A model generated the notes under the pieces. That model was not told the DNA's origin, searched no databases, and was given only the letters and a program-made list of their open reading frames with translations. A stretch of DNA of 64,000 bases from Prevotellaceae bacterium (GTDB lineage Bacteria > Bacteroidota > Bacteroidia > Bacteroidales > Paludibacteraceae): NCBI GenBank assembly GCA_020636675.1, contig JACJXK010000004.1:62001-126000 (forward strand), given 5' to 3'. The position numbers and the translations under genes are program-made. This document shows, one piece after another, positions 43,561 through 51,439 of the stretch (position 1 is its first letter; every line of letters starts with the position of its first letter).

Positions 43561-44457
43561 ATGGAGAGTATTTGTATAAGGTCTTGCTATTGCGTCGCCG
43601 GACAAGTTTTTGAGGTTGATTTCTGTGGGGTGAGCCCGAGTGTGGGCTGCTTATCCTCTTTTGAACCGTTCAAAACAGAACGTGTCTCTGTAGATTTGCT
43701 TTTCTTACTGAAGGTGAATGCTTCTGATTTTTATCCGAGGGAGGAGCCTCTTCCGAAAATAACGGATTTTTCTGTTGATGGGGTCTCTTATCTTATTTCC
43801 GGGTTGCCGGGAGGCGGTTACCAGTACCGGCTTACGGAGGAAAAAAATCCGGGAACGGATTGCTATTTGGAATCGAACGCCGATTTTTCGAAAGTATGTG
43901 TTTGCTTGGGCGGTTCCGCTTTGTTGCAGAACTATGCGTTGTCTAATTTTATCATGATGGCCTATGCTTTTTCGGCTGCTACGAAAGGTACCCTGCTGAT
44001 GCACGCTTCCGTCATAGCGCATGGAGGCCGTGGCTATCTTTTCCTTGGTAAGAGTGGAACGGGCAAGAGCACCCACAGCCGTCTTTGGTTGGAACATATT
44101 TCCGACACGGAACTTCTGAATGACGACAATCCCGTGGTTCGGGTAGAGGGTTCGGCAGTTACCGTCTATGGCTCTCCTTGGAGCGGCAAGACGCCTTGCT
44201 ACAAGAACAAATCGGTGCCGGTCGGCGCTTTTGTTCGGTTACGGCAGAAGCCGGAGAATGAAATCTCCGGATGTGTTGACGCTTTGGCTTATGCTTCTTT
44301 GGTTCCGTCTGTCTCCAATATGATGTGGGATGACAGGGTGAACGATGGCATCTGTTCCTCCGTTTCGGCGATAGCCACCTTGTGTCGGGTTTATGTGTTG
44401 GGTTGCTTGCCAGACAAGGAAGCGGCTTTCCTTTGTCATGATACGGTTGTGAAATGA
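43561..44457 (+). CDS. HPr kinase/phosphorylase-like protein
   Basis: 298 residues from the ATG at 43561 (preceded by AGGGAAGAAG); an in-frame ATG at 43501 and others upstream overlap the promoter. The C-terminal half resembles the HPr Ser kinase fold: LLMHASVI (145-152), P-loop GKSGTGKST (163-171), and LLNDDNPVV (185-193). The N-terminal half is not recognised. Such kinase-like proteins without the HPr partner often occur in peptide-modification gene sets together with PqqD and nucleotidyltransferases, where some phosphorylate a peptide. It overlaps the next gene by four bases and heads a five-gene operon. Confidence 0.72.
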   Translation: MESICIRSCYCVAGQVFEVDFCGVSPSVGCLSSFEPFKTERVSVDLLFLLKVNASDFYPREEPLPKITDFSVDGVSYLISGLPGGGYQYRLTEEKNPGTDCYLESNADFSKVCVCLGGSALLQNYALSNFIMMAYAFSAATKGTLLMHASVIAHGGRGYLFLGKSGTGKSTHSRLWLEHISDTELLNDDNPVVRVEGSAVTVYGSPWSGKTPCYKNKSVPVGAFVRLRQKPENEISGCVDALAYASLVPSVSNMMWDDRVNDGICSSVSAIATLCRVYVLGCLPDKEAAFLCHDTVVK

Positions 44458-44933
44458 AGGAGCTGATACCGAACGAGATACTACTTGGCTGCGCAAAACA
44501 GATGTTGGCAGAAGGTCATACCGTCACGTTGCGTGTGGCGGGTTATAGCATGAGGCCGTTGTTGGAACATCGTCGCGACAGTGTGGTGTTGGCGGCTGCC
44601 GAAGGCTGTAAGCTGCATGATGTGGTGCTGGCCGAGATAGAGCCGGACCATTATGTCTTACATCGTGTTGTGGCGCTGCAAGGAGAGAATGTCACTTTGA
44701 TGGGCGATGGCAACCTGTATGGGTGTGAGCATTGTTTGCGGGGAGATGTGGTCGGTGTTGTCACTAACTTCCTCAGAAGAGGCAATGATTACGGATGCGA
44801 CAATCGCTTGGTTCGTTGCTACGTGGCCGTTTGGCTACGGATGCGGACTATACGCAGATGGTTGCTGTTGGGTTACCGTATCCAACTGAAAATGGGGAAA
44901 CTGATATCCGGTAAAAAAGAGAATTTATCATAA
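44454..44933 (+). CDS. S24/S26 (signal peptidase-like) serine peptidase
   Basis: 159 residues. Ser32 in VAGYSMRPLL is the likely nucleophile; instead of the usual lysine the second motif is VLHRVV with H70, and GDGN (84-87) gives D85. This Ser-His-Asp pattern resembles SipW/ER-type signal peptidases. A hydrophobic or amphipathic segment lies near the C-terminus (YVAVWLRMRTIRRWLLLGY). The ABC transporter of this operon has no C39 leader-peptidase domain, so this protein could remove a leader peptide. It overlaps the kinase gene by four bases and precedes the PqqD gene by eleven bases. Confidence 0.7.
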   Translation: MKELIPNEILLGCAKQMLAEGHTVTLRVAGYSMRPLLEHRRDSVVLAAAEGCKLHDVVLAEIEPDHYVLHRVVALQGENVTLMGDGNLYGCEHCLRGDVVGVVTNFLRRGNDYGCDNRLVRCYVAVWLRMRTIRRWLLLGYRIQLKMGKLISGKKENLS

Positions 44934-44944
44934 AAAAGTTTGTT

Positions 44945-45214
44945 ATGAAGACAAAAAATGGGTTTGAATTACGTAAAGTTGGTGATCAGCGCATCATCGT
45001 GGCTAAGGGAATTGAAAATATAGACTTCGGTAAGATTATTGCTATGAATGCCTCGTCTGCCTATCTGTGGCAGCAGGTGGAAGGAAAGGATTTCACTCCA
45101 CAAATGTTGGCCGACCTTCTGGTGGAGAAGTATGATGTGGATCCTAATTTGGCATTGGAAGATTCTTTGGCGTTGGCGGAGAGCTGGCAGAAGGCTGGCA
45201 TCGTGGAGGGTTGA
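44945..45214 (+). CDS. PqqD-family peptide-binding protein
   Basis: 89 residues with the PqqD fold (RiPP recognition element): three beta-strands near the N-terminus (GFELRKVGDQRIIVAKG) and then helices in NASSAYLWQQVEGKDFTPQM and SLALAESWQKAGIVE. PqqD-type proteins hold the leader of a precursor peptide and deliver it to modifying enzymes. The precursor gene is not visible nearby. It sits in the middle of the operon, with the nucleotidyltransferase gene starting three bases after its stop. Confidence 0.82.
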   Translation: MKTKNGFELRKVGDQRIIVAKGIENIDFGKIIAMNASSAYLWQQVEGKDFTPQMLADLLVEKYDVDPNLALEDSLALAESWQKAGIVEG

Positions 45215-45216
45215 CG

Positions 45217-46329
45217 ATGGATGTTTCTCAGAGTCAATTTCTGGAGTTGAATCGTGCCGCCTTGTGGAGAAAAGTGGCAGACGTCTCTCTGTTTGAGCGG
45301 GGAGCCGATTGGAAACGCATTTTCCAAATTGCAGGAGAACAGGCCGCCTTGGGTGTCACCTATTCCGGAATGATGACTTTGCCGGAAAACCTTCGTCCGG
45401 ACAGGATGGTTCTGCTGCGTTGGTATGGGTTGGTGGTGAAGATAGAAAACGTCTACCATAAACATCTTGATGTGCTGGCACATATATATGGGATATATGC
45501 GGAGTTGGATTTGTGCCCTGTCTTGCTTAAGGGATTGGGCGTCGCGGCTTTGTATCCCGAACCGGAACGTAGGCAGTGTGGCGATATAGATTTATATGCT
45601 CCGGAAGAGGATGCTTATGAGAGAATGAAGAGTCTGCTTGCTCAAAGGAATCTTCTGGGCGATGATGATGAAGAGTCGTTCAAACATTATCATTTCCGTA
45701 TGGAAGGGGTGGTCATTGAAATTCATAGGAAGATTGCCAAGATGTTGAGCCCCTTTTATGAGCGCCGTTTTCGGCAGCTTACGGCAGAGGCGATGGCGCA
45801 ACGACAGACTGTCCGTATAGGTGAGGTGGAGGTTGCCCTCTCCCCGTCTTGGTTTGACGCCATCTTCTTACTTATACATATGTCTATTCATCTTGCCGAG
45901 CAGGGAATAGGCGTCCGCCAAATTAGCGATTGGTCGTTGTTCCTCTCAGCTCATACCCAAAACATGGATCGTGATATGATAATCCGTAATCTCAAACGCC
46001 TTGGTTTGACATACGATTGGAAACTATTCTCGGCATTTGCCGTGAAATATTTAGGATTGGATAGAAGTGCCGCTGTCATATATGATGGACGATTCGAAGG
46101 AAAAGCCGGCCGATTGGCTGAAATGATATTTGTTTCGGGCAACTTTGGAAAGGCGACAGATGCGTGGAGTCATCGGCCTCCGTCTTTTCTTGCACGTAAA
46201 ATATATGCTTTGCGGGTGCATGTCCGTTATTTTTTGTGTTCGTTCCGTGTTGCGCCTGTTGATGCGATATGGAATATCTTGTTTAATTATCCACAGGATG
46301 TGTGGAGTCGTTTGAAAAAGGGAGAATGA
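45217..46329 (+). CDS. Nucleotidyltransferase family protein (NTP_transf_5-like)
   Basis: 370 residues from the ATG at 45217; a TTG start at 45211 would overlap the PqqD gene. The N-terminal half has the pattern KGLGVAALYPEPERRQCGDI followed by DLY, the GDxDLx acid pair of an uncharacterised nucleotidyltransferase family that is common in RiPP clusters. The C-terminal half is helical and rich in aromatic residues, with HMSIHLAEQGIGVRQISDW. The family may add a nucleotide or act as an accessory to the kinase, but no member function is certain. It overlaps the ABC transporter start by four bases. Confidence 0.75.
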   Translation: MDVSQSQFLELNRAALWRKVADVSLFERGADWKRIFQIAGEQAALGVTYSGMMTLPENLRPDRMVLLRWYGLVVKIENVYHKHLDVLAHIYGIYAELDLCPVLLKGLGVAALYPEPERRQCGDIDLYAPEEDAYERMKSLLAQRNLLGDDDEESFKHYHFRMEGVVIEIHRKIAKMLSPFYERRFRQLTAEAMAQRQTVRIGEVEVALSPSWFDAIFLLIHMSIHLAEQGIGVRQISDWSLFLSAHTQNMDRDMIIRNLKRLGLTYDWKLFSAFAVKYLGLDRSAAVIYDGRFEGKAGRLAEMIFVSGNFGKATDAWSHRPPSFLARKIYALRVHVRYFLCSFRVAPVDAIWNILFNYPQDVWSRLKKGE

Positions 46330-47954
46330 AGGGTGTTTCTACAGTGATAGGATGGATTTGTGCGAATAGTAAGGGATTCCGTTCCCGAATGCTTCTCTCT
46401 GGTTTGGCGGGGGTGCTGCAGATAGTATGCGGGCTCGCATTTATCTGGGTCTCTAAGTTGGCAATCGATTCGGCCACGGGGCACGCTACGTGTCCTTTGT
46501 GGCAGACGGGCGGGTTGTTGGCATTGTTTATGGCCGGTAATCTGACCCTTTCGGCTTTTCAGATTTGGATCAAGGATGTTTCGACGGTCGAGGTGCAGAA
46601 CCGTCTTCATGGAGAGTGCATGCGGCAGCTGTTGCATGAACGGTGGAATGGGCGCGAACGCCTGCATACTGGCGATGTGCTGAACCGATTGGAGCAGGAT
46701 GTCAAGGATTTGGTGACTCTTTATGTCGATTCGGTGCCATCTGTCTTTGTTATGTCGATTCAGTTTTTGGCTTCATTTGTGTTCCTTCTCTATCTGGATT
46801 CCAAGTTGGCGTTTGTTCTGTTGGCGATCATGCCATTCTTTATATTGGTAAGCAAACTGTATTTTTTCCGTATGCGGAGTCTGAACAAGGAGACCCGTTC
46901 TAGTGATAGCTTCATCCAGTCGTTGATGCAGGAGACGATGCAGCACCGTATGGTGGCCAAGGCACTTTGTATGGAGCACTCGGTGTTGGAGCGTCTGCGT
47001 CATTCCCAGTCAGATCTACTTTCCCAAACCAAGCGGAAGACGGGCTTCTCCATCTTCTCCCGTGTCATGGTGATGGTCGGATTCGCAACTGGCTATATTG
47101 TCACATTCCTTTGGGGAGCATGGCAGCTGCAGGCGGGTCTGATTTCATTTGGTGTTATGACGGCATTTCTGCAGTTGGTGGGACAGATACAGCGTCCTGT
47201 CTTCGAAATGGCCCGTATGGTGCCTACTGTGATTACGGCCTTTACGGCCTCCGAACGGCTGATGGAGTTGCAGGATGCACCGCAAGAGGCGGAGGCGGAG
47301 GGGCGTCTTCTGCCTGGGCAGATAGGTGTCCGTTTGGAAAATATTCGGTTCGGGTATGAAGATGGTAATAGGTATATATATAATGGATATTCATACGATT
47401 TCAAACCGGGCAGTTTCACTGCTATAATAGGAGAGACGGGTTCCGGTAAAACCACGATGACCCGTCTGTTGCTGGCCTTGTTGCAACCCGAAGCGGGTTC
47501 GGTTCGGCTGTACGGCTCGGACGGGGAGGTGGTGGCGTCGGCTCAGGCACGTTGTAATTTCTCCTATATGCCACAGGGCAACACACTGTTTAGTGGTACT
47601 GTCCGTGATAATCTGCGGATGGGCAATCCGGTGGCGACAGATGCGGAGATGTTGGAGGCTTTGCATGTGGCGGTGGCCGATTTTGTGTTGGAACTGCCGT
47701 TGGGGCTGGATGCCCCGTGCGGTGAGATGGGCGGCGGTTTCTCGGAAGGACAGGCGCAGCGTATTGCCATCGCCCGTTCGTTACTAGGGAAAGGTGCCAT
47801 TTATCTGTTGGATGAGGCTACCTCCGCATTGGACGAGGAGACGGAGCGTCTCTTCCTTGTGCGTTTCATGCAATACAGAAAAGGCAAGACCGTTTTGTTC
47901 GTCACGCACCGTAAGGCCGTTTGCAATCTCTGCGATGAAGTGATTCGGTTGTGA
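46326..47954 (+). CDS. ABC exporter, fused permease and ATPase
   Basis: 542 residues from the ATG at 46326, which overlaps the previous stop (ATGA). Six membrane segments fill about residues 15-310, followed by an ATPase with Walker A GETGSGKTT (near 370), signature FSEGQAQ (a change from LSGGQ), Walker B IYLLDEATSALD, and a final H-loop (FVTHRK). There is no N-terminal C39 peptidase. In this operon the likely cargo is a modified peptide. It is followed by a strong terminator. Confidence 0.9.
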   Translation: MKGVSTVIGWICANSKGFRSRMLLSGLAGVLQIVCGLAFIWVSKLAIDSATGHATCPLWQTGGLLALFMAGNLTLSAFQIWIKDVSTVEVQNRLHGECMRQLLHERWNGRERLHTGDVLNRLEQDVKDLVTLYVDSVPSVFVMSIQFLASFVFLLYLDSKLAFVLLAIMPFFILVSKLYFFRMRSLNKETRSSDSFIQSLMQETMQHRMVAKALCMEHSVLERLRHSQSDLLSQTKRKTGFSIFSRVMVMVGFATGYIVTFLWGAWQLQAGLISFGVMTAFLQLVGQIQRPVFEMARMVPTVITAFTASERLMELQDAPQEAEAEGRLLPGQIGVRLENIRFGYEDGNRYIYNGYSYDFKPGSFTAIIGETGSGKTTMTRLLLALLQPEAGSVRLYGSDGEVVASAQARCNFSYMPQGNTLFSGTVRDNLRMGNPVATDAEMLEALHVAVADFVLELPLGLDAPCGEMGGGFSEGQAQRIAIARSLLGKGAIYLLDEATSALDEETERLFLVRFMQYRKGKTVLFVTHRKAVCNLCDEVIRL

Positions 47955-47992
47955 ATTATAGTTCTGCGATAGGTGTGATATGTGATAGATTA

Positions 47993-48026
47993 GGCATCCT
48001 GTTTCAAAAAACGGGATGCCCCTGTT
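47993..48026 (+). terminator. Terminator after the ABC exporter
   Basis: GGCATCCTGTTT (47993-48004) and AAACGGGATGCC (48009-48020) form a 12-bp stem with one mismatch and a short loop, followed by CCTGTTTTTT. It ends the kinase/PqqD/ABC operon. Confidence 0.8.
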
Positions 48027-48113
48027 TTTTCGTAATTTCTTTTGTTTGCCGATAATATTCAAAAAAGAGATAACTTTTATGCAAAAAAATGACCATCATA
48101 TTGAGAATATACA

Positions 48114-48122
48114 TAAATTTGC
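48114..48122 (+). promoter_or_regulatory. -7 box of the argR operon
   Basis: Reads TAAATTTGC, a full match to TAnnTTTGY. The expected transcription start is about 48129, directly beside the ARG-box-like palindrome. Confidence 0.55.
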
Positions 48123-48130
48123 AGCGTTTT

Positions 48131-48146
48131 TTGAATAAATATTCGC
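48131..48146. promoter_or_regulatory. ARG-box-like operator upstream of argR
   Basis: TTGAATAAATATTCGC contains GAAT-AAAT-ATTC, matching the ArgR consensus TGAATWWWWATTCA at all but the last flanking base. It overlaps the expected transcription start. A weaker half-related palindrome CGAAATATATTCG follows at 48171-48183. Confidence 0.5.
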
Positions 48147-48226
48147 AGCGCCCGTTATGGATATGGTGTGCGAAATATATTCGGGAAACTTAATATATTA
48201 ATGATATTTTGATTTAATTTGTCAGC

Positions 48227-48694
48227 GTGAAAAACAAGACGAAGAGATTTGCAGCCATTAAGGAGGTCATCCAGACATCAGATGTTGGTAATCAGGAAGA
48301 TCTGCTCAAATTATTGTCAGACCGAGGGTTTGAGGTCACACAGGCCACGCTTTCTCGCGACTTGAAGCAACTGAAGGTTGCCAAAATCACAAATGCGTCT
48401 GGCGAGTATGTGTATCGGTTGTCGCAGCAGACAAAAGGTAGCGAGGCGAAACCGAATTCGTTCGTGTCGCCTAGCGTTCATGTCTCCATTGATTTTTCCG
48501 GAAATGTGGCCGTTCTACATACGCGTGCGGGATATGCGAGCGGATTGGCCTACGAGATAGATGAGAAGGGTGGGGATGTGGTCATTGGTACAGTTGCCGG
48601 CGAGGACACGATAATTGCCGTCATGAAAGAGAATGTTTCCAAGGAACGGGTGATACAGGTTTTGTCTGGTTTCATTCCTTCATTGGAGAGTTGA
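48227..48694 (+). CDS. argR: Arginine repressor ArgR
   Basis: 155 residues beginning at a GTG codon. The N-terminal winged helix contains the family DNA-recognition helix QATLSRDLKQLKV (about 40-52), and the C-terminal oligomerisation and arginine-binding domain contains IVIGTVAGEDTI-type sequence (GTVAGEDTIIAV). ArgR binds arginine and represses biosynthesis genes. An ARG-box-like site lies over its own promoter, so it probably controls itself and the GNAT and argG genes that follow on the same strand. It precedes the GNAT gene by 63 bases. Confidence 0.95.
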   Translation: MKNKTKRFAAIKEVIQTSDVGNQEDLLKLLSDRGFEVTQATLSRDLKQLKVAKITNASGEYVYRLSQQTKGSEAKPNSFVSPSVHVSIDFSGNVAVLHTRAGYASGLAYEIDEKGGDVVIGTVAGEDTIIAVMKENVSKERVIQVLSGFIPSLES

Positions 48695-48757
48695 GAAGAG
48701 GGGAAAATAAACAATAAAAGATAAGAAAATAAGTTTCTTGTTAAAACAAAAATAGAC

Positions 48758-49411
48758 ATGGATCAGGATCAGGAAATTAAGATTATGGTGGCCGATGAAA
48801 GCCATATCGGTTATGTTGATACCATTCTTGACACGATAGAGAAGGCAGCCAAAGTTCGTGGAACGGGAATTGCCAAGAGATCGCCAGAGTATGTAAAAGA
48901 TAAAATTAGAGAAGGAAAGGCTATTATTGCCTTGTGTGGTGATGATTTCGCAGGTTTCTGCTATATTGAATCGTGGAGCAATAAGCAATATGCAGCTAAT
49001 TCGGGTCTTATTGTTCCGGAGAAGTTCAGAGGCCATGGTTTGGCTAAGAAGATAAAGAAATTCTCTTTCGAACTTTCGAGAAAGAAATTCCCTGATGCGA
49101 AGCTGTTCGGTTTGACATCCGGAGCAGCTGTTATGAAGATCAACACCGAGTTGGGTTACGTGCCTGTCACCTTTGCCGATCTTACAGACGACGACGCATT
49201 CTGGAAAGGATGTGAAGGTTGCATCAATTTCGATGTGTTGAAAAGGACCAACCGCAGATATTGCATCTGTACGGCTATGTTGTACGATCCGCATTTGCAT
49301 GAGAAGGACGAGCATAATGCTGCATCTGAGGCTCAGGAAGACGACAAGGGCTTTATGGCTTCTCTTGTCGATCTTGTCAGAAAAAGAATAAATACGAAAA
49401 AAGGAAAATAA
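48758..49411 (+). CDS. GNAT N-acyltransferase in the arginine cluster
   Basis: 217 residues. A GNAT acetyltransferase domain fills about 8-165, with the acyl-CoA-binding segment RGHGLAKKIKKFSFE (about 91-105) and GFCYIES before it. The C-terminal 50 residues are charged and include CICTAMLYDPHL. Its place between argR and argG suggests a step of arginine synthesis. Bacteroidetes make N-succinyl or N-acetyl intermediates, and this type of protein is a candidate glutamate N-acyltransferase. The substrate cannot be read from sequence. It ends three bases before the argG start. Confidence 0.75.
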   Translation: MDQDQEIKIMVADESHIGYVDTILDTIEKAAKVRGTGIAKRSPEYVKDKIREGKAIIALCGDDFAGFCYIESWSNKQYAANSGLIVPEKFRGHGLAKKIKKFSFELSRKKFPDAKLFGLTSGAAVMKINTELGYVPVTFADLTDDDAFWKGCEGCINFDVLKRTNRRYCICTAMLYDPHLHEKDEHNAASEAQEDDKGFMASLVDLVRKRINTKKGK

Positions 49412-49414
49412 GTG

Positions 49415-50620
49415 ATGAAGAAAAAAGTAGTAGTAGCATTCAGCGGAGGTCTTGATACCTCTTTCACCGTAATGTACCTTGCCAAAGAAAAGGGTTACGA
49501 GGTTTATGCAGCTTGTGCCAATACGGGAGGATTCAGCGACGAACAGCTGAAGAAGAACGAGGAAAACGCATATAAGCTCGGTGCTGTTAAGTATGTGACT
49601 ATTGACGTCACGAAAGAGTATTATGAGAAGAGCCTGAAGTTTATGGTCTTCGGTAATGTGCTCAGAAACGGCACTTATCCTATCTCTGTCTCTTCTGAAC
49701 GTATTTTCCAAGGAATGGCCATCGCCCGTTATGCTAATGAGATAGGTGCGGATGCCATTGCTCACGGTTCGACTGGAGCCGGAAATGACCAGGTGCGTTT
49801 CGATATGACCTTCTTAGTCATGGCTCCGGGTGTGGAAATCATTACCCTGACTCGTGACATGGCTTTGACCCGCCAATACGAGATCGATTATTTGAACGAG
49901 CATGGTTTTGCTGCGGATTGGACAAAATTGAAATACTCTTATAATGTGGGTATTTGGGGTACTTCCATCTGTGGAGGTGAAATCCTTGATTCTAAGCAGG
50001 GATTGCCAGAGTCTGCCTATCTGAAGCAGGTTACTAAGCAAGGCAGCGAGCTGCTGAAGATTGGTTTCAAAAATGGTGAAATCTGTTCGGTGAACGGCGT
50101 TGAATATAACGACAAAATAGAGGCCATCCAACAGGTGGAGGAGATCGGTGCAGCATACGGAATAGGCCGCGATATGCACGTAGGAGATACGATTGTCGGT
50201 ATCAAAGGCCGTGTAGGTTTTGAGGCTGCTGCTCCTATGTTGATTATCGGAGCCCATAAGTTCTTGGAGAAATATACCTTGAGCAAGTGGCAGCAGTATT
50301 GGAAGGATCAGGTTGCCAACTGGTACGGAATGTTCCTTCACGAGTCTCAGTATCTGGAGCCTGTTATGCGTGACATAGAGGCTATGCTTCTTGAGTCTCA
50401 GCGTAACGTAAACGGAGAGGTTACATTGGAGGTTCGTCCTTTGTCATTCTCTACGGTAGGTGTTGATTCTGCTGATGATCTTGTCAAGACTAAGTTTGGT
50501 GAATATGGTGAGATGAACAAGGGTTGGACTTCTGAGGAGGCAAAGGGCTTCATCAAGGTTACTTCAACTCCGCTTCGTGTATACTATGCTAACCATAAGG
50601 ACGAGGCTAAGAACATCTAA
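49415..50620 (+). CDS. argG: Argininosuccinate synthase ArgG
   Basis: 401 residues from the ATG at 49415; a GTG three bases earlier is also possible. The N-terminal PP-loop AFSGGLDTSFTVMYL (about 8-22) is the ATP pyrophosphatase motif. SFDxT-type and GNGTGAGNDQ-type regions (GSTGAGNDQVRFDM) are present. It joins citrulline and aspartate with ATP to give argininosuccinate. Third gene of the argR operon; a terminator follows. The usual next arginine genes (argC, argD) are not adjacent here. Confidence 0.95.
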   Translation: MKKKVVVAFSGGLDTSFTVMYLAKEKGYEVYAACANTGGFSDEQLKKNEENAYKLGAVKYVTIDVTKEYYEKSLKFMVFGNVLRNGTYPISVSSERIFQGMAIARYANEIGADAIAHGSTGAGNDQVRFDMTFLVMAPGVEIITLTRDMALTRQYEIDYLNEHGFAADWTKLKYSYNVGIWGTSICGGEILDSKQGLPESAYLKQVTKQGSELLKIGFKNGEICSVNGVEYNDKIEAIQQVEEIGAAYGIGRDMHVGDTIVGIKGRVGFEAAAPMLIIGAHKFLEKYTLSKWQQYWKDQVANWYGMFLHESQYLEPVMRDIEAMLLESQRNVNGEVTLEVRPLSFSTVGVDSADDLVKTKFGEYGEMNKGWTSEEAKGFIKVTSTPLRVYYANHKDEAKNI

Positions 50621-50641
50621 CATATAGATTGAGTCATAAGA

Positions 50642-50675
50642 AAGGGTTGTCCGTCGGGGCAACCCTTTTCTTTTT
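50642..50675 (+). terminator. Terminator after argG
   Basis: AAGGGTTG (50642-50649) and CAACCCTT (50660-50667) form an 8-bp stem with a 10-base loop, followed by TTCTTTTTG. It closes the argR-GNAT-argG operon. Confidence 0.8.
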
Positions 50676-50776
50676 GCCCCATGAACAATAGATCCTGCTT
50701 GTATGTTTCTCCCTCGTGTGAAATATATTTTGGATATAGAAGCTTCGCCATTATTGCCGGAGTTGTTCCTATTTTG

Positions 50777-50785
50777 TATTTTTGT
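50777..50785 (+). promoter_or_regulatory. -7 box of the DUF2141 gene
   Basis: Reads TATTTTTGT, a full match to TAnnTTTGY. The leader to the ATG at 50894 would be about 100 bases. Confidence 0.45.
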
Positions 50786-50893
50786 TTCTCGTATCCGTAA
50801 TGATTAGGATAAGTGTGGATGGTTGATGTGCAAACATCGTGAGGCTATATCTTTTCTGTCTTGCGTCGGGGGTTCTTGATAAAATTTGAATGT

Positions 50894-51328
50894 ATGAAAG
50901 TTAGACCGTTCTGTTTATTGGTCCTCTTTATTGGACTTTTGAGTACGTCTGTTTCTTCGCAAACGGAAGATCGACGCTGTCTGTTGACAATCTATTTTGA
51001 TACTCCGGCCCAGGCGGCTGGCAAAATATATTTTCTGGTGTTTAATGACGCTAAGACATTTGGAAAAGAGAAAGAGGCTTACAACTCGGCCATTGTGGAA
51101 CCTCCTCAGGTGGCTATCACCCTGCCTTATGGCACGTATGCCATTACTTGTTTCCAAAGCACGGATGGCGATGGAAATTTGAAAACTAATTTTATGGGAA
51201 TTCCGAAAGAGCCCGTTGGTGCATCCAACAACCCGACGTTGATGGGGGCTCCGAAGTGGAGCAACACCTCCTTTGTCGTAAACAGACCACAGCAGAGTAT
51301 CCGGATAACGCTGAAGAAACTGTTCTGA
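50894..51328 (+). CDS. DUF2141 secreted protein
   Basis: 144 residues from the ATG at 50894, where the signal peptide starts (MKVRPFCLLVLFIGLLSTSV); upstream in-frame start is less likely. The mature part matches DUF2141: LTIYFDTPAQAAGKIYFLVF, YGTYAITCFQSTDGDGNLK, and the signature NFMGIPKEPVGASNN. This family is made of small secreted beta-rich proteins of unknown role, common in Bacteroidetes and Proteobacteria. It lies between the argG terminator and the ureohydrolase-like gene. Confidence 0.8.
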   Translation: MKVRPFCLLVLFIGLLSTSVSSQTEDRRCLLTIYFDTPAQAAGKIYFLVFNDAKTFGKEKEAYNSAIVEPPQVAITLPYGTYAITCFQSTDGDGNLKTNFMGIPKEPVGASNNPTLMGAPKWSNTSFVVNRPQQSIRITLKKLF

Positions 51329-51439
51329 CAGGTGGCCGATGACACATTGCCTGTCATCCATGTTGCCGGAACCTTTTGGAATTTCTGGCAGAGAATTTAT
51401 TGTTGAATAACAAAACTTACTTTATATTACACATAAAAT

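Noticed and set aside
48680..49765. 361-residue minus-strand open frame over the GNAT and argG genes
   Set aside because: It spans two conserved genes on the other strand and has no recognisable motif.
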